The position numbers and the translations under genes are program-made. DNA of 64,000 nucleotides from Larix kaempferi (Eukaryota; Streptophyta; Pinopsida; Pinales; Pinaceae), in contig BSBM01000440.1 of assembly GCA_027924585.1 (NCBI GenBank), forward strand, positions 14,291,501 through 14,355,500, given 5' to 3'. Positions 24,242 through 33,375 of the stretch are shown here, piece by piece; within the stretch, counting starts at the first letter, position 1; every line of letters begins with the position of its first letter. The notes beneath the pieces are model-generated. The model searched no databases. It was not told the origin of the DNA and saw nothing but the letters and a program-made list of their open reading frames with translations.

Positions 24242-25363
24242 TCAAGGTGGATTTGGATTTTGATATTGTTGTGGAACTGGGGGTATAGGAGGAAGGGCAG
24301 GTGGTGTAAAGCCTGGTAGTAGCTGTTGAATATTTGGTGGCATTGGACAGTAACTAGGAGGGGTGGTTGATTGTGTTCCTCCATAGGGTTGTCCTTGTGG
24401 TCCTCCATATGACTGTCCCCACCAGCCTTGCTGCCAAGGCCGGGTTTGAGTAGGTTGAGAGGGCCAATTCTGCCACATTTGTGGACTCCATGGCTGCTGA
24501 GATTGCTGCATGGGATAATAATATGCAGGGTTCTGGAAAACAGGCTCTGGGTACATGGCTTGAGGTCTAGGCTTCCAAGGTCTTCTTGATGCATCGGTAG
24601 GTTCAGCATTAAGCTTGTAAAAAGCTTGCAGTTCTGGTAAAGAAGGGTAATTGTCAGTTGGGTGTTGAGCAGAGCAAAGAGCACAGACTGAAATGGTATT
24701 TAGAGGGCACTCCTTCAAAGGGTGTCTTTTTCTGCACTTGGGGCAGAATATGTGTAATGCTGCTATGTCCTCCTCCTCTTGCCGCTTCTTTGTTTTCAAA
24801 GCATCAAATTGGGAGCTTAAGGTGCCTAAAATGTCAGTTTTGAAATTTTCTAACAGGTTTCCCAACTCAACTCTTGTGACCCCACTAGTTCCTGCTGTTC
24901 TAGAAATACGGGAAGGACCTTCCCTTGTGCATTTTCCTGCCTTGGCTCTACTCCTCGAATACTTTCTGCATAGTTCAGTAATCTCCTCAAAGGATTTATG
25001 AGATACATCACCTGATGCCATCAAGTTGAGGATTTCCACATATTCATCCAGAATCCCTTTTAGAAAAAGAGTTCTGACTGCATCCTCCTGTAAGGTATTA
25101 TACTTAGACTTCTGCAATACAAAGCAGAATCATTCCAGGAAATCCTCCAAACTCTCCTCTTCATGCTGTTGCATTTTAAAGATATCATTTTGGGAGTCTC
25201 GAGGCCCACAGTAGTCTCGGTATTTTCTGAGGAAAGCACTCTTCATTTGTTCCCAAGTTCGGATGGTGGATTCCCCCAAGCTCATAAACCATCTAAGTGC
25301 AGAATCCTTAAGGGTGGCTGGAAATAGTTTTAACTTTTGAGCATCCTGTAGATAATTATAACT
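24242..25363 (-). pseudogene. gag: Athila-like gag, N-terminus deleted
   Basis: The frame enters from LTR sequence at 25363 and starts in the middle of the gag core (LQDAQKLKLFPATLKDSALRW, then TWEQMKSAFLRKY). TGA 25130-25132 interrupts it. The second part contains a zinc knuckle-like CPKCRKRHPLKEC and a second CALCSAQHPTDNYP, then a Gln/Pro/Gly-rich tail (QSYGGPQGQPYGGTQ), ending at TGA 24242-24244. The primer site, leader and N-terminal gag are missing because of the deletion at 25363/25364. Confidence 0.85.
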
Positions 25364-26641
25364 AACCCTAATTAATTTGATAAACCAATATATCAAAACC
25401 CTATGCTACTACAATCTTTATTAAATACACACACTGTAAATGCAGATCTATCCTACAGTTTGTGAGCTCAAATATTGAAAGAAATGGAGCTAGGTTTTAT
25501 CTTTAATAGTAAGAGACACTATGAAATGCCCTCTATTTTCTTCAGCAAATCAAGTTCCTAGCAACTGAAATCAAACTCATCACAACTCACACTGGGAATT
25601 GAAAGGAAACTCTAATACATACCATTCCTCAACCCTACTAAATCGATTCTATAACAAAATCAATCCAATCACACATCTCATCATTACTGTGGCCACTCAC
25701 ACTAAAAATCAAAGGCGATTTTAAATACAAGTTATTCACAAGTTTATACCCTGCGCTAGATTAAAATGCCAATGAAATTACTTAACAATTCGCAGACATC
25801 TATTCTACATTTGCCCACAGATAGATAAAACCATTAACAAACCATTAATATCTCTACACACAAAATCATTAATATCTCTGCACACAAAATCATTAATATC
25901 TCTGCACACAATATCAAGTAAGAAAATGTTATTCCACTACTGTCAAATACGTAATACAAAAATGCTAAGGATTGGTGTTGAAGGGGGCCCTGCCCTCAAC
26001 GCCTTCCAGTCTTAAGTCAAAGCTTAAAGGAGATAAGTGCTGATTGTATTAAATTCAAATGTTACAGTCTTCTATGAATACCTCTGTTAACTTCTCAGGG
26101 TTTCAAGAGTCATCTTTATATTGAATATACAGAGTGAGATCATCTTGGAAACCAAGGTCGATATGGATAACAACCCACAAATATCTTAACGATTTTGAGC
26201 CAAAAATGGAATCGCAGATCCCAGAATATACACATATCGTTAAAGAGCAAATAATCAACAGTTCCTCGATCAAAGACCATGCCTAAAATAACAGTAGGGT
26301 AATCCTCAAAAGCTTCTGAAAGATGATATGGATCCAGGAAAAACGCCCTTATGGTAGATCGAATCCCCGATCTCCTCCCTTGAACGCTGGGCCAAGCAAC
26401 CAAACGAACCCTGTATAGAAGAGAAACCAATATCATTATTAGCATATGGTCTAATGAAACCTAAAACCCAAAACATATGCATAAAACAAGAAAATACAAC
26501 AAACAAATAATTAAAATTACTTACCATAGCTTTAGCAATGTTGACCTCCAAAAAGACACATAAAACTGGTTATTATTGGATCCATTAAGATTTTAAATGC
26601 TAGAAAATAGTACACTGAATGGACAAAATAGAGGACCAACA
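25364..26641 (-). repeat. 5' LTR remnant of the Athila-like element
   Basis: 1,278 bp, matching 14976-16253 base for base in length with about six substitutions seen by eye (for example near 25528, 25635, 25750, 26313 and 26378). It keeps the LTR start (TGTTGGTCCTC on the minus strand at 26641) and promoter side but lacks the last 685 bp. It joins directly to gag at 25363. Confidence 0.88.
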
Positions 26642-26646
26642 ATATG
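26642..26646. other. Target site duplication (right) of the Athila-like element
   Basis: ATATG directly after the LTR end CCAACA. It matches 14286-14290. Confidence 0.85.
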
Positions 26647-26680
26647 CATGAGCTCACTGATGTATAATGTCGAGCATATA

Positions 26681-26880
26681 GAGGAATCTCTTGCCAAGAA
26701 TTATTAGAATGGGTATTTAAATTGAATTAGAATAGATCAAACTGGCCTTTGCAGGGTATTTAAATTAATTAATATATTAGATATCTCTTTGTCGGGAATT
26801 AATAGAATAGGTAATTAAATTAAATTAGAATAGATCGAAGTGGCCTTTGCATGGTATTTAAATTAATTAATATATTAGAT
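26681..26880. repeat. Two tandem copies of a ~100-bp AT-rich unit
   Basis: The copies at about 26686-26780 and 26781-26880 share GAATTAGAATAGATC, TGGCCTTTGCA, GGTATTTAAATTAATTAATA and TATTAGAT. It is non-coding. Confidence 0.7.
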
Positions 26881-27269
26881 GTTTATGGGTGTGGGAAAGT
26901 ACACAAAGTACATGAAAGAATAGCAATTCCCCATATTTTTTTAATATCTAATTAATTATTATATCAATATTAAACAAATAAGTTTTACATGCAAATACTA
27001 TTGCACAATTTTTTTAATTGTTGGCAATGATTTTATGGTTTTAGTTTTTCAAACATCTATTTCAAAATTAGAAGATAATGCTCAACAACTTTCATGCAGA
27101 GGTGGTTAATCTAAGATGGTTCACAAAATATAATATATGCTTTTACATGAGCTTCCAATTTTCTTCCAAATTTTCATTTCAATTATTTTTTCAAAGGCAA
27201 AGACTTTGTTGTTTGCAGCCCTTGTTAAGTACTGGTTTTGACGAATATACGGGTTGATATTATTTTGTG

Positions 27270-27318
<49 letters not shown>

Positions 27319-27534
27319 ACAACAAAAATATGATGAAATTATATATTGAATGACTATTATGTAACACCTTTAATGCTACGCTAAGTAAATTAAAAAACAA
27401 AATTAAGATAATTAGCTCCCAACAAATCTACATATTATTAATTCCCTTATAGTTTAAAGTTAATAATAATTTCAAAATGATGAGGAGGAGGAGGAGGATA
27501 GTGTCCAATTAGAACATTTTTGTTATATTGAACC
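26881..27534. other. AT-rich spacer with microsatellites
   Basis: Contains a (CA)n run at 27271-27308 followed by (TA)n to 27318, and a short GAG-repeat at about 27481-27500. No gene seen. Confidence 0.6.
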
Positions 27535-28332
27535 TTAAGAAAGAAAAGTAAGGAACTACTTGGTTTTCTTTAGAGTGTCATTTATGTGCTCAAAATTCTT
27601 AGAGAAGAGTGTTCCTAAATTACTATAATTTTGATGAAATAGAAGGTTGGGTAGGTTCGTATTGTAACAAATTTTTTGAAGCTGATATATGATGTGGGAG
27701 TATGCAGAGAAATGTAAGAGGGAGTGATTTTCATCCTCAATGCTCATAGTCTCACAAATATGACAAATCCTTTCAGCCCATGGAGTTTTAGGAAAGGTCC
27801 AATGCCCCGTTTCACTATGTAGCTCATGAGAGTTGGTTCTTATTTTAGATTTGTTGATCTCATTATTTATGCTAGTTAAAGCAGAGAAATAATTTGATCT
27901 TCAAGACTAGGTTTAATGACCTCCTTATAATATCTTAATTTTATTTTATCCTCTAAAGTTTCATCACACCACCACTTCTTTTTTAACTTCAAATTTATAA
28001 TATTTTTAATATCATCTATATTCTACAAAGTAACATTTTCGTGAATCCACCACATCTTTAACCAAGACATGGCATCTTTATGCCAACATCGCTTGAGCCT
28101 TAGGTAGTTTTGAATGGAATTTAAAGCCATTTTAAGAAGTCTATAATATGCCAAGTTATTTAATTTTTTCTTGTACATTTGGTACCTAGTCATAGCTATG
28201 CTCTCAATCGGGGAAATACCCACTTCAATAAGGATAATATGATATGGCGTATTGCTTTTAGTTTTAATATAGTAAGTTATAAAATGCTTTTGGATTTTCT
28301 CAATCCTTCACCAAGAGTCTCTAGAGAGGATG
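27535..28332 (-). pseudogene. LINE family A, 3' segment (copy A3, part 3)
   Basis: The minus-strand 3' end of the LINE that continues at 40313 and again at 48059. It carries the C-terminal RT region (ISPIESIAMTRYQMYKKKL) and the degenerate Cys/His end with SIEDENHSLLHFSAYSHI near 27700-27760. It is cut at 28332 by the Tat-like LTR element; the 5-bp GGATG at 28328-28332 is duplicated at 40313-40317. Its 3' tail near 27535 matches the tail of copy A1 near 2784. Confidence 0.82.
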
Positions 28333-29059
28333 TGTTAACACCCAAAAAGTGCTCACTAGCTCATTTTCCTATTCACATGACCCATTTGTCCACTTTTTCA
28401 CCATCAGAGCCTCCGAAACCAACAAAAGGTCACCAAAAGACCTTAGTACACCCCTTTTTCCATTAAAAAATATTATTTTTCCAAGAAAATCATAAAAAAC
28501 CCTCAAAAAGGGTCCAAATTCCCAAAAATATTAAAAAGGGAATTAAAATATTATTTTTATTCAAAAAAAGAAAAAGGAGGGAAAAGTACCTAAACCATGT
28601 TGGTCAATACCATTTGGTTTCCACAAAACCACAAATGGTATTCCTCACCACCAAAACCTATAAAAAGGTGGTAGGGGCTCCTCATTTACCATCCTTCCAT
28701 TATCTCATCCTTATGCTGCTGAAATCTCCCCTGAGCACTTTTAGCCATTGAAGCAACCTTGGAGAAAGAGACCTATTGGAGTTTGGAGCTACTCATCTTG
28801 GGAGTTGCTCAACATCAACCTTCACCATTGAAGGTAATATCGCAAGCACTTGCTTGCCCCCCACTTTTCAATACAAAAAATTATTTCTTATGTTTCTTGT
28901 TCTTGATTTTTGAAATATTTAAATTATTTGATTAGATTCTTGCTTAGATCCATGAAAAGTATTGTTTATTTAGTTTATTGTTTTTATTTCTATTGAAACT
29001 GCTGCTACTAGTTAGCAGGTGCCCATAGCACTAAGCTTGGTTGCAAAACCGAGCCAACA
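28333..29059 (+). repeat. 5' LTR of the Tat-like element
   Basis: 727 bp, TGTTAACACCC to CGAGCCAACA. TATA box CTATAAAAAGG at 28658-28668 would drive transcription of the element. The first ~26 bases are shared with the solo LTR at 56756 and, reversed and slightly diverged, with the LTR ending at 61136. Confidence 0.95.
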
Positions 29060-30897
29060 GTTTTTGGCGACTCCGCTTTGGTTTGAACTTTAGATCTCTA
29101 GCTTTGCCATTAAATCTTAGTTTTTATGAATTTTTAACCTTTAGATCCATAGATCTACCATCTTAGACAGCAGATCCATTGCTGTTCTGAGATTTGGCCC
29201 CATAAACAGCCCGAAATTTTCAATTTTCGGGTTCGTTTCTCGGTTTCCGTGCACGGCTTCCGCCTCGCGGATTTTTTACAGACAGTCGCGCGGTCCATCG
29301 CGACTTTTCGGCCTTTTTCCGCGCGGTCCATCGCGGATTTTTTACAAACAGTCGCGCGGTCCATCGCGACTTTTCTGTATTTTTCCGCGCTGCTCATCGC
29401 GGCTGTACGGCCAAAACCTGCGCGGCTCATCGCGGCTGTGCGGCCAAAACCTGCGCGGCTCATCGCGACTGTGCGGCCAAAACCCGCGCGGTCCATCGCG
29501 ACTCTGCGGCCAAAACCCGCGCGGTCCATCGCGACTGTGCTGCCACAACCCGCGCGGCCCATCGCGGCTGTTCGTCCAAAACCCGCGCGGCTGAAATTTT
29601 TCATTCGGCCATCCCGATTTTGAAAAATATTTTTTACTGTACTTTCTGCCCATAGCACATTTTTTTTTTTTACAGTACTAAATTCTGCATAGTTTACAGA
29701 TTTGAAAAAAAAATTTACTATTTAAAAGTGCATACCTAGAAATCCTTTTAAAAGTTTTCAAGAAAGTGAAAGGAAGACTCATTTTGCATTCTTTATCTAG
29801 ATTCAAATTTTTTCTTGTTTACTTCTTTAGAATCTTGCCCTTAGCAATTTTTATTGAAACGAAGAAATCCATTTATTTCTTTTAAAAAGGAGTTTATTAT
29901 TTGCTTTCATAAATCCAAGAAATCTTTTATTTTTTGAGTTATTTTTTGAAAAAGCATATTAATTCCTTTTAGTGAAAAAGTCTTAGATATTTGCTTTGTA
30001 TTTTCGAAAAGTCCTTTATTTTTTGAAAATTTCCCTTAAAAGCATTTAATTTTTCCAAGTTCAGTTTACAACACCTCACGTGCACTCACACGATCACTTA
30101 ATTGAACTAAGACTTAAAACTTACCCTAACTTGAACACACTCTTAACCCCACTTGGGGAACACGAAAAGAATTCTTGTAGCTAGGTAGTATTGGGGGGAT
30201 AGGTGTTCCAATAACACCCCTCAGTTCATACATCTGAGACATAGAAGTTGTCCAATTAGGGAGCTAAAATCTCTTAGTACTTTTTGGCGCGGTCACAACC
30301 GGTTTGTGGGAAGGCCTCTCCCCTAGGAGGGTTGAAGTCGCGAGGATGGTTCCGGAAGCCTGAGTGGGATACCGAAACCCATTCAGTAACCGAAGGGCTA
30401 CCATTCGCAGTTCTCGGGATATCCCTGTATTGGGATATTGCGATCAAAGGACCAAACGGCAGATTTACCTTTTCTCGACGCGTCATGAACGGAGTATCCT
30501 AGTAGCCTGTCTTTTTAGGATTGATTACCCGGTGTCCCTCCCGGTAGGGGGATATCTAGCCGTTGTCTCTACATTCATATTGTCTGACTTGGATTTCATC
30601 ACCTTGCAGGGGATATCGTCTGTTTGAGTCACAATACTTTTAGATTAGGTGTTTGCATGATCTTTACCACCTTTTGAGTCTAGTTACACCTATTTTTTCT
30701 AGGAGCCGTTTGCATGTTGGTATTCTGACCGGTTGTTGCATTCCTCCACTTATTGTAGCACAGCTGCTAGAATAAGTGCATTTTTTGAGGATTGATTTTT
30801 TGGCCTGTGAGCCTTCTTTTTTCACTCCCCTTTTTGCACCCTTGGTTGCATTAGGGTTTTTGAGTCTTTTACATATATATCACCACCTGATACTTAA
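29060..30897 (+). other. 5' leader of the Tat-like element
   Basis: Untranslated leader of about 1.8 kb. A candidate primer site follows the LTR (TTTTTGGCGACTCCGC at about 29061-29076); I cannot assign the tRNA. It includes the minisatellite at 29270-29600, AT-rich stretches and a segment at 30280-30620 with no recognised protein. The last in-frame stop before gag is TAA 30895-30897. Confidence 0.7.
29270..29600. repeat. 33-bp GC-rich minisatellite in the leader
   Basis: About ten copies of a 33-bp unit with core GCGCGGTCCATCGCG, in two sub-types: an upstream type with T-rich ends and a downstream type with ACTGTGCGGCCAAAACCC. As 33 is a multiple of three, frames stay open on both strands; the resulting ORFs (29249-29623 +, 29155-29658 -) are most likely by-products. 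Each unit holds CGCG palindromic cores. One unit's sequence recurs inverted in the hairpin at 36900-36931. Confidence 0.85.
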
Positions 30898-33375
30898 AAC
30901 AATTTTTTAAATAAAAAACATATTCTCACCATTGAGAATTCTAGACGTTCTCGTCGTCTACGGGGCGAACTCCCAGAGTTTAGTCCACTTGGCTCTCCAC
31001 GTCACGGACGCAGAGCATTATCCCTTGATTCGACACATCGTCGATCATCTAGACGGTCATCCGATTCTGACATACCCCACTTCACCTTTGATTTGGAGGT
31101 AGAATCCGAAAACCCCACAGAGTTACCACCAACCACTATTATGTCTGGAACACCAGTTGATCCACTATATACGTTAACCATAGGTCAGACATCCGCAGAC
31201 CCTTCTGCGGTAGTACCATCAACGGCAACAGCCACCCCCTTGGGTATGCCCAACATGGGTAACACTCCACATTCAGGAATGCCTAACACAGGACCACCAC
31301 CTGTCATGGGCATGCCCAACATGGGGGTCATACCCCCTTCGGTTTCCACAAACCCTATCCCAGGAATCCCTAGTACGATTCCTAACCCAAGTGTAACTCC
31401 TGTTGCACTTGGGAATGCTATCCCAGGAATCCCTAGTGCGATTCCTAACCCAAGTGTAACCCATGTTGCACTCGGTAGTGCTATACCAGGAATCCCTAGT
31501 GCGATTCCTAACCCAAGTGTAACCCAAGTTGCACTTGGGAGTGCTAACCCATATCAGGCCACACCTTTTGGAGGGCACATACCCTCCATACCTAGCATAC
31601 CTATAGGCGCTACTGGACCCCTACACCATACCACAATGGCTAGGCAGGTCCCGGTTCCGGTCACCACATCCGCTAGTCTACCATACATGGCAAGTCTCAA
31701 CCTGCCAGATTTAGCTAGGCTCACAAATGACCCCGTCAGGCATGATCCTGCTTGGCCCCATATGCCCACTAAGCTTCCCTCTGACATCCCTAAGTTTGAG
31801 GGAAAGGCCGGAGAAGACCCCCAGAACCACATCATGTCCTTCCATTTATGGTGTTCCTCCAACTCCATAGTGGACGACTCTGTCCGCCTCCGTTTATTAC
31901 AGCGCACCTTCACTAGCTCTGCAGCCAAATGGTATATCGAGCAACCCCATGGGACGCATTCCACATTTACCTCCCTTGCCTCGACCTTCCTGCAGTTCTT
32001 TCAGCTACCAGTCCGCTATGATGCGGGCGTCGAGATCCTACTGTCTTGCAGACAAAACACGGCCACGCATATCACTGACCATATTCATGATTGGCGGCGG
32101 CGCCGAAGCCTATGCAAGATCAAATTAGACGACCGAATCTTTTTAGACTGGTTCCTTAAATCCCTCCTCCCTCTCATTGCGAAGGATGTAGCATCTGAAA
32201 GACCCCAGTCTGAGGAGGAGGCCATCCTTAAGGCCCAACAGTTTGATCTTATCTATGCCCAATCAGGTTACCTATACACCATCATACCTAACGCACCACG
32301 AGGTGACTCCGCACGCGGTGACACACCGGGGGCATCACATGCCGCTGATGGCATTATTGGCCAAATTACACCGCAAGCCAAACCTTTCAGTATGGTGAGC
32401 ACCATGCCCGCCCCAGACCTTTCTAGGGCTACATCCAGTTCCGGAGCGACAACTTCTTATGCTCCAACAAACCAGACCCATCATGTTCATGGACCCTCTT
32501 GTCCACAACATTGTTATGGCCAAGCGCCATCAGCATATGTACCCCCTACATACTATACTCACCCTACGGTACAAAACCCCATGCAGTTCCAACAACAGCC
32601 CATGCATTACCCACAACCGGTTGCACCGGCTAACCTCACACCTCCACCAGCTCAGGGGTACCAACAACCCCAGCAGGCAACTGGACCACCTCCAGCTCCA
32701 CCTGCGTACTATCCACCGCAACCTGCTCCCGCACCTGCGGCTCCTCAGAATCCCCCTAACGCTCAAGGGCATGTGTACGCACAACAACATCAGCCCCAGT
32801 ACCAAAATAACCAACGTAACCAGGGTGGGCAACCCAACCGCGGAAGAGGACGCAACCGTGGAAACAATCAAAACCGTAACCAAGCTCCACAACCTACCCA
32901 TCCTCCGCAAGACAATAACGCGGCGCCCGCTCATCAGAATCCTGATCGGCCACCTAAGCAACCCAAAAATGCTAATTTACGAACAAACCATCCTTGTTCC
33001 ATTTGCGGTGTCTATGGCCACTATACCCACGCTTGCCCACATCTGGAGCGAGCTCGACAACTATGGACAAATGACGCCCATCGTCAAGGGCAGGCGGCTC
33101 CTCAGCCACCACCCAACCCCCCACCACCCCCACAACAACCTTTGGTCCTCCAAAACCCTTTTCCAACACAGGGAGTGGTAAACACTCAGCCGTTAGCCCC
33201 CCAACAGGGCAACGTGCAACCACAACAAATAACTTATACGGCTCCGGACCAACCCATGTTTGATTCAGGAACCCACCACTTATTGATGATGTCCACCGCT
33301 GACGTCAATATCCAAACCCGTCGGAATCAATACGGACCGACTTCTGAAGCCCCCCCCCGCCGAAAAGGATACTAA
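30898..33375 (+). CDS. gag: Tat-like Gag, Pro/Gln-rich, with zinc knuckle
   Basis: The frame is open from 30898 to TAA 33373-33375. The first ATG in it is 31141 (MSGTPVDPLY), giving 744 codons from there; the upstream 81 codons are Arg/Ser-rich and have no ATG. Gag N-terminal third: proline-rich repeats of about 28 residues (PGIPSAIPNPSVT three to four times, 31360-31550). Middle: retrotransposon gag core (PKFEGKAGEDPQNHIMSFHL, about 31790-31850; SAAKWYIEQ; FLDWFLKSLLP). C-terminal third: P/Q/N-rich low complexity, an RNA-binding RGRGRNRG stretch, and a CCHC knuckle CSICGVYGHYTHAC at about 32995-33036. It forms the particle and binds the element RNA. No internal stop: an intact gene. Its 3' end meets pol at a C9 run. 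Confidence 0.88.
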   Translation, partial: NNFLNKKHILTIENSRRSRRLRGELPEFSPLGSPRHGRRALSLDSTHRRSSRRSSDSDIPHFTFDLEVESENPTELPPTTIMSGTPVDPLYTLTIGQTSADPSAVVPSTATATPLGMPNMGNTPHSGMPNTGPPPVMGMPNMGVIPPSVSTNPIPGIPSTIPNPSVTPVALGNAIPGIPSAIPNPSVTHVALGSAIPGIPSAIPNPSVTQVALGSANPYQATPFGGHIPSIPSIPIGATGPLHHTTMARQVPVPVTTSASLPYMASLNLPDLARLTNDPVRHDPAWPHMPTKLPSDIPKFEGKAGEDPQNHIMSFHLWCSSNSIVDDSVRLRLLQRTFTSSAAKWYIEQPHGTHSTFTSLASTFLQFFQLPVRYDAGVEILLSCRQNTATHITDHIHDWRRRRSLCKIKLDDRIFLDWFLKSLLPLIAKDVASERPQSEEEAILKAQQFDLIYAQSGYLYTIIPNAPRGDSARGDTPGASHAADGIIGQITPQAKPFSMVSTMPAPDLSRATSSSGATTSYAPTNQTHHVHGPSCPQHCYGQAPSAYVPPTYYTHPTVQNPMQFQQQPMHYPQPVAPANLTPPPAQGYQQPQQATGPPPAPPAYYPPQPAPAPAAPQNPPNAQGHVYAQQHQPQYQNNQRNQGGQPNRGRGRNRGNNQNRNQAPQPTHPPQDNNAAPAHQNPDRPPKQPKNANLRTNHPCSICGVYGHYTHACPHLERARQLWTNDAHRQGQAAPQPPPNPPPPPQQPLVLQNPFPTQGVVNTQPLAPQQGNVQPQQITYTAPDQPMFDSGTHHLLMMSTADVNIQTRRNQYGPTSEAPPRRKGY

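Larger units (their letters stand above)
14291..26641 (-). mobile_element. Athila-like Ty3/Gypsy element, 5'-deleted
   Basis: Minus-strand element of 12,351 bp between matching ATATG duplications. In element order (right to left): 5' LTR remnant (26641-25364), gag, protease, RT, RNase H, integrase (to 20144), a 2.3-kb spacer, an extra ORF (17853-16336), polypurine tract and the full 3' LTR (16253-14291). Gag-pol is one frame with four internal stops. An extra ORF between integrase and the 3' LTR is the layout of Athila elements. Over the 1,278 bp shared by the two LTRs I count about six differences by eye, so it is fairly young despite the deletion. Confidence 0.88.

Noticed and set aside
27121-27309. 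Cys/Val repeat frame
   Set aside because: Translation of a (CA)n microsatellite.
29270-29600. CRISPR-like regular repeats
   Set aside because: The units are contiguous with no unique spacers and the setting is a plant retrotransposon leader.
29155-29658. Long open frames on both strands across the leader repeat
   Set aside because: A 33-bp period keeps frames open automatically; the repeated residues follow the DNA repeat and the frame is open on both strands.
32459-33181. 240-codon frame overlapping gag
   Set aside because: It is an alternative frame of the P/Q-rich gag tail with His/Thr/Leu composition typical of shifted CCA/CAA repeats.
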